The translations under genes were made by a program, and so were the position numbers. Shown here one piece after another: positions 32,110 to 34,720 of a stretch of DNA of 34,720 nt (positions are counted from its first letter, which is position 1; each line of letters starts with the position of its first letter). The notes beneath the pieces were generated by a model that was not told the origin of the DNA, did not search any database, and was given only the letters and a program-made list of their open reading frames with translations. Origin of the DNA: Campylobacteraceae bacterium (lineage in GTDB: Bacteria; Campylobacterota; Campylobacteria; Campylobacterales; Sulfurovaceae); the NCBI GenBank assembly GCA_026983875.1, contig JALSTG010000175.1, forward strand, positions 1 to 34,720. The letters are read 5' to 3'.

Positions 32110-32127
32110 AGTAAAAAATTATTTACC
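32110..32127. promoter_or_regulatory. Palindromic operator, site C (AGTAAA-N6-TTTACC)
   Basis: AGTAAA AAATTA TTTACC, identical in both arms to site B. Its centre is about 42.5 bases upstream of the start predicted from the TATAAT at 32083-32088, close to the -41.5 of site A. Confidence 0.65.
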
Positions 32128-32229
32128 AAGTAGGGGATATCAAATATCTTTGTTCATAAGGGGATAGAGATGTATTTATATATAGAGTTTCATTGTAAAA
32201 TTGTATTTTAATTATTATGTAAATGACTG

Positions 32230-32329
32230 TGGCGAGAGAGGGAAGGAATCGAACCTTCCGCCGGACGGTCATCCGTCCGGCCAGACGGGTTTGAAGCCCG
32301 CGGCGCCCACCAGGGACGCATCCTCTCCG
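32230..32329 (-). tRNA. selC: tRNA-Sec (anticodon UCA)
   Basis: About 100 bases with the features of a selenocysteine tRNA: anticodon loop CTTCAAA with TCA at 32292-32294, six-bp D stem (GCGTCC/GGGCGC), a very long variable arm (GCCGGACGG-ATGA-CCGTCCGGC, nine perfect pairs), T loop TTCGATT on a five-bp stem, an eight-base acceptor side, discriminator G and encoded CCA. The 5' acceptor side reads CGGAGAGG against CCTCTCTC, giving six Watson-Crick pairs, a G-U at position 2 and a C-C mismatch at position 1. A TAAAAT at 32360-32365 overlapping the upstream stop codon could be its promoter. No clear terminator follows. Confidence 0.93.
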
Positions 32330-32362
32330 TGGGTGGGGGAGATCAAACTCCCGATCCCTATT

Positions 32363-33214
32363 TTACGAAAAAATCGGCGAAGCGGGGTTGACCAGCAGCC
32401 AGGCGCCCAGAGCGAGAGCAGCGGCGGCGACGGTGCGCTTGACGATGACGCCGATCTGGTTGCCGATCTGGCAGGAGGAGCATTGACGGTACTTTTTCGC
32501 TTCGTATTGGGCATAGAAGAAATAGATCACCATCAAGACGAGGACCAGAGGAAAGGCGATTTTGTCGAAGGTATAGATTTTGGAGACGGTTCCTGCACTC
32601 CAGTCGAACCATCGGGCCAAAAGGGGCGTCAGCAGGGAAAGGCCCATGAGGATCAGGATTTTGTCGGTGAAACTGACGAAATAGTCTTTGTTGCTGAAGG
32701 TGGGGCAGACATCGCCGGTTTCTGGGACGAGACCCTTGCCGGCCAGGGCTTCGAGAACTTTTTCCCTATAGTGCTTGTCCACTTTATCCAGGGGGGTACC
32801 GCCGAAGAGGTAGTCGATCTTGCGCTGAATCGTCGTCGAGAGCCAGGGATCTTCGACTTTCATGGAGTGGGTGTTGCCCTCCCGATCTTCGTAGATCAGG
32901 CTGATTTTTTCGTAACGAGGGACGGTAAGCTCAATCTCGGGATAGTAGGCGGTGTGCTCTTTGTTGTCGAACATGCCCTCTTTTTTGAGGATACGGGGGT
33001 TGATGAGTTCCAGAAACTCTCCGTCCTCTTGTTTGATCAGGACGATATTGAAGGGGTGGGCGATCTGGATCGCCGCCAGTGCATCAAGGCCGTTGTCTTC
33101 CATCGTATCCTTCATATCCTGGAGCAACCGGGGGAGGCTCTCATCTTTGAAGTCCCGTACGTCGGTACACGCGAGGATCCGTTCATCGGGATAGACTACC
33201 AACTCTTTTACCAT
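32363..33214 (-). CDS. Membrane-anchored peptide deformylase-like protein lacking metal ligands
   Basis: 283 residues. Residues 1-150 follow the peptide deformylase fold: YPDERILACT at the start, GLDALAAIQI (motif 1, Gln50), INPRIL, a motif-2 region AYYPEIELTVPRYEKISLIYED, and motif 3 QRKIDYLFGG. The catalytic set is gone: the EGCLS cysteine is absent, and QHEIDHL reads QRKIDYL (Arg131, Lys132, Tyr135 for His, Glu, His). After a linker come three hydrophobic helices (about 184-202, 218-236, 258-276) with a CSSC pair (245-248) before the last. It cannot be a normal deformylase. Its place between two sqr units suggests a role with them, but the function is unknown. Confidence 0.8.
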   Translation of the reverse strand: MVKELVVYPDERILACTDVRDFKDESLPRLLQDMKDTMEDNGLDALAAIQIAHPFNIVLIKQEDGEFLELINPRILKKEGMFDNKEHTAYYPEIELTVPRYEKISLIYEDREGNTHSMKVEDPWLSTTIQRKIDYLFGGTPLDKVDKHYREKVLEALAGKGLVPETGDVCPTFSNKDYFVSFTDKILILMGLSLLTPLLARWFDWSAGTVSKIYTFDKIAFPLVLVLMVIYFFYAQYEAKKYRQCSSCQIGNQIGVIVKRTVAAAALALGAWLLVNPASPIFS

Positions 33215-33303
33215 AATTGTTCCTTGGTTTTGATGGCTACTCTTCGAAATATTAAAAAGAGGAAATATTTGGAAGAGTTTCCGGAAAGAGAAACAAACGT
33301 TTT

Positions 33304-33317
33304 GCCTCCGAAGAGGC
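33304..33317. other. Stem-loop between the small protein gene and the deformylase-like gene
   Basis: GCCTC-CGAA-GAGGC on the plus strand, read as GCCTC-UUCG-GAGGC on the minus-strand message, a stable UUCG tetraloop nine bases after the stop of the small gene. No T-tract follows on the minus strand, so it may protect or attenuate the message more than terminate it. Confidence 0.45.
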
Positions 33318-33325
33318 GAAAAATA

Positions 33326-33502
33326 TTAGCCGTGGCTCTTTCTGACCACGACGAGCATCTTGATGTTGATGACGATAAAGCGGATGATCTGCCAGAGGAT
33401 GCAGGTCCGCAGGAACTTGACGAAGGGGGTGGGCACCATCGTCTCGAAGCTAGGCTCGTAAGGTCGGATGTTTTTCTCGATGGAATGGTCAACGCTTCCC
33501 AT
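33326..33502 (-). CDS. Small 'CILWQ' membrane protein following SQR (copy 2)
   Basis: 58 residues, starting MGSVDHSIEKNIRPYEPSFE and ending VVVRKSHG, 29 bases after the second sqr stop and behind GGAGAA. It shares FET, P-x2-F and R-x-CILWQ-x-IR with the 62-residue protein at 30379-30567 and likewise continues into a hydrophobic helix (FIVINIKMLVVV). It is short enough that standard gene-length cut-offs would omit it, but the paralogy and matched position support it as a real gene. Function unknown; an SQR partner is inferred from linkage. Confidence 0.75.
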   Translation of the reverse strand: MGSVDHSIEKNIRPYEPSFETMVPTPFVKFLRTCILWQIIRFIVINIKMLVVVRKSHG

Positions 33503-33531
33503 GGGTTCTCCTTTTCTTTAAATTCTTTTTC

Positions 33532-34720
33532 TTATTCGGGGATCATCGTCCAGCCCGGCTTGAGCTTGGCTTTGTAGATGAACATATGGTGCAGGATGTG
33601 TTTGATCCAGTGACCGGCCAGTCCGATTTCACCGAAAGTGTAGTCCAGATCCCGTCCGAGGCCGGGATACTTCTCGAAGTCGGGGACGACGGGATAGACG
33701 GTCAAGGCTGCCGCCAGACCGTTGGTCAGACTCTTACCGGCAGAGGCGACACAGGCCGCACCCATCTCGGCCATGGAGGCTTCGTGCAGGTGGGCGTTGG
33801 GTCCCTCTTTGATCATATCGACGACGCTGTGGGCGACGGCTTTGCCGATGATACCCGAGGGCATTCCGGTTCTCGGAGGGGTGGGGTTGATGGGGGTGCC
33901 TTTGGGGCTCTTCATCGGCTTAGAGATCAGATGAGGGGGTGCGAAGGCAATTCCCACGGCAAAGATATTTTTATAGGTGGGGTTTTGATAGGTTCGGGGC
34001 CAATCGCTTGCTTTCCACTCCTCATAGGGCTTGGGGGTGTAATCGGCATCGACTTTCAGGAAGCCGTTGGGGGCGAAGATCTTGTCGGTCATATCTTCAC
34101 CGTTTTTATCGTAGGCCTTGAGACCCACACCTGCGAAGGGAGGGATCAGCATGGCGAAGTCGAACTCCATCTCTCCCTCGGTGCCGTCGAGCTGCTCGTA
34201 GTGAAGTTTGCCCTCTTCGACCTTGCTCACATGCGCACCGATGGTCCAGTCGACTCCCCGCTCGACGTAGAGGGACTCGGCGAAGAGTTTGGAGCTGGCG
34301 GCATATCCTCCGCGCTTGAGGTGCAGACCGCCGATTCCAAAGTCGCCGAGGAAGGATTCGTTGGAGATCCAGTGGAAATCGATCATGTCGCGAACTCCGG
34401 CTTTCTGGGCTTCGAATTCGCAGTTGAAGATGTATTCGAAGGCTGCGCCCTGGCAGGTACACATTCCGTGTCCGGTACCGATGACGATCTTCTGCTTCTG
34501 GCCCTGTTTGGCCTTTTCGAAGACCTTGCGCAGTTCGTTATTGGCATGAACCGCATGGTCGGCGGTGCAGACGGAGACGGTATGGGGCCCGAGATTGCCT
34601 TTGCCGTCACCCAGACCGGGGGTGGCGTCGAAGTTGAGTTTGGGGCCCGTGGCGTTGATCAGATAATCATAGCTGATCTCTTCGGTCTGACCCTCTTTGC
34701 CCTGACCGGTGTACTCGATG
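33532..34720 (-). CDS. sqr: Sulfide:quinone oxidoreductase-like flavoprotein (copy 2), 5' end outside window
   Basis: About 396 C-terminal residues; the frame is open to the window edge, so the FAD-binding N-terminus lies beyond. It is a close paralogue of the gene at 30582-32051: SVCTADHAVHA, MCTCQGAAFEYIF, GLKAYDKNGEDMTDKIFAPNG, NIFAVGIAFAPPHLISKP and ACVASAGKS, including the three SQR cysteine positions. The C-terminal tail GHWIKHILHHMFIYKAKLKPGW is nearly the same. Both copies look intact, so they may differ in sulfide affinity or expression. Confidence 0.85.
   Translation of the reverse strand, partial: IEYTGQGKEGQTEEISYDYLINATGPKLNFDATPGLGDGKGNLGPHTVSVCTADHAVHANNELRKVFEKAKQGQKQKIVIGTGHGMCTCQGAAFEYIFNCEFEAQKAGVRDMIDFHWISNESFLGDFGIGGLHLKRGGYAASSKLFAESLYVERGVDWTIGAHVSKVEEGKLHYEQLDGTEGEMEFDFAMLIPPFAGVGLKAYDKNGEDMTDKIFAPNGFLKVDADYTPKPYEEWKASDWPRTYQNPTYKNIFAVGIAFAPPHLISKPMKSPKGTPINPTPPRTGMPSGIIGKAVAHSVVDMIKEGPNAHLHEASMAEMGAACVASAGKSLTNGLAAALTVYPVVPDFEKYPGLGRDLDYTFGEIGLAGHWIKHILHHMFIYKAKLKPGWTMIPE

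Noticed and set aside
32201-33577. 458-codon plus-strand frame covering tRNA-Sec and the deformylase-like gene
   Set aside because: It runs across tRNA-Sec and opposite the deformylase-like and small genes, which have better family evidence and ribosome-binding sites.
1-34720. CRISPR array, insertion sequence, prophage or rRNA operon
   Set aside because: No spaced direct repeats, transposase, integrase or phage genes, or rRNA sequences were seen; the region looks like stable chromosome apart from the possibly transferred wtp genes.

Overview
The window reads as chromosomal DNA of a high-GC member of the Campylobacterota (Epsilonproteobacteria; Nitratifractor/Sulfurovum/Hydrogenimonas-like, genus not resolvable by eye). 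The evidence is an alaC-hom pair, an rpmE-rsmI-rlmB housekeeping run, a histidine kinase with the IAHQWRQPL phospho-acceptor helix frequent in this phylum, an SQR-rich sulfur/formate respiratory gene set, and AT-rich promoters with TATAAT/TAAAAT boxes in otherwise GC-rich DNA.

Layout. (1) 1-6903, plus strand: a truncated thioredoxin-like/MsrB protein, rpmE behind a hairpin-rich leader, rsmI, rlmB, a RodZ-like membrane protein, alaC, hom and a YajQ-family gene. (2) 6917-10400, plus strand: a tightly overlapping molybdate importer (modA, a TOBE protein, modB, modC) and a TauE/SafE permease. (3) 10465-17052, plus strand: selA and selB, overlapped by a periplasmic binding protein, a histidine kinase and a response regulator, all translationally coupled. 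A Tat-exported superoxide-reductase-like gene follows. (4) 17607-22100, minus strand: fdhD, a ModE-like regulator, a second oxyanion importer of the archaeal-type WtpABC family, and a small protein. (5) 22176-29394, minus strand: a respiratory, periplasmic, selenium- and Mo/W-dependent formate dehydrogenase operon: multi-[4Fe-4S] accessory protein, TorD-type chaperone, 68-aa Tat protein, FdhA, FdhB, FdhC. FdhA is one gene read through an in-frame UGA (Sec187), with a SECIS-like hairpin just after it. (6) 29596-34720: a divergent HEPN-like gene, then, on the minus strand, two paralogous sulfide:quinone oxidoreductase (SQR) genes, each followed by a small 'CILWQ' membrane protein. Between them lie a membrane-anchored peptide-deformylase-like pseudoenzyme and the gene for tRNA-Sec(UCA).

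The genes form one functional unit. Mod and Wtp import molybdate/tungstate for the FDH cofactor. FdhD, the TorD-type chaperone and the multi-ferredoxin protein mature the enzyme. SelA, SelB, tRNA-Sec and the SECIS hairpin insert its selenocysteine. FdhABC passes electrons from formate to the quinone pool, which the SQRs also feed. selD was not seen.

The most notable unexplained signal is an 18-bp palindrome, RGTAAA-N6-TTTACC. It occurs three times: before the superoxide-reductase-like gene (just after the response-regulator gene), before the FDH operon, and before SQR. At two sites it is centred near -41.5/-42.5 of a predicted promoter, as expected for an activator. I propose, as inference, a regulon tied to the sensor system encoded with selAB.
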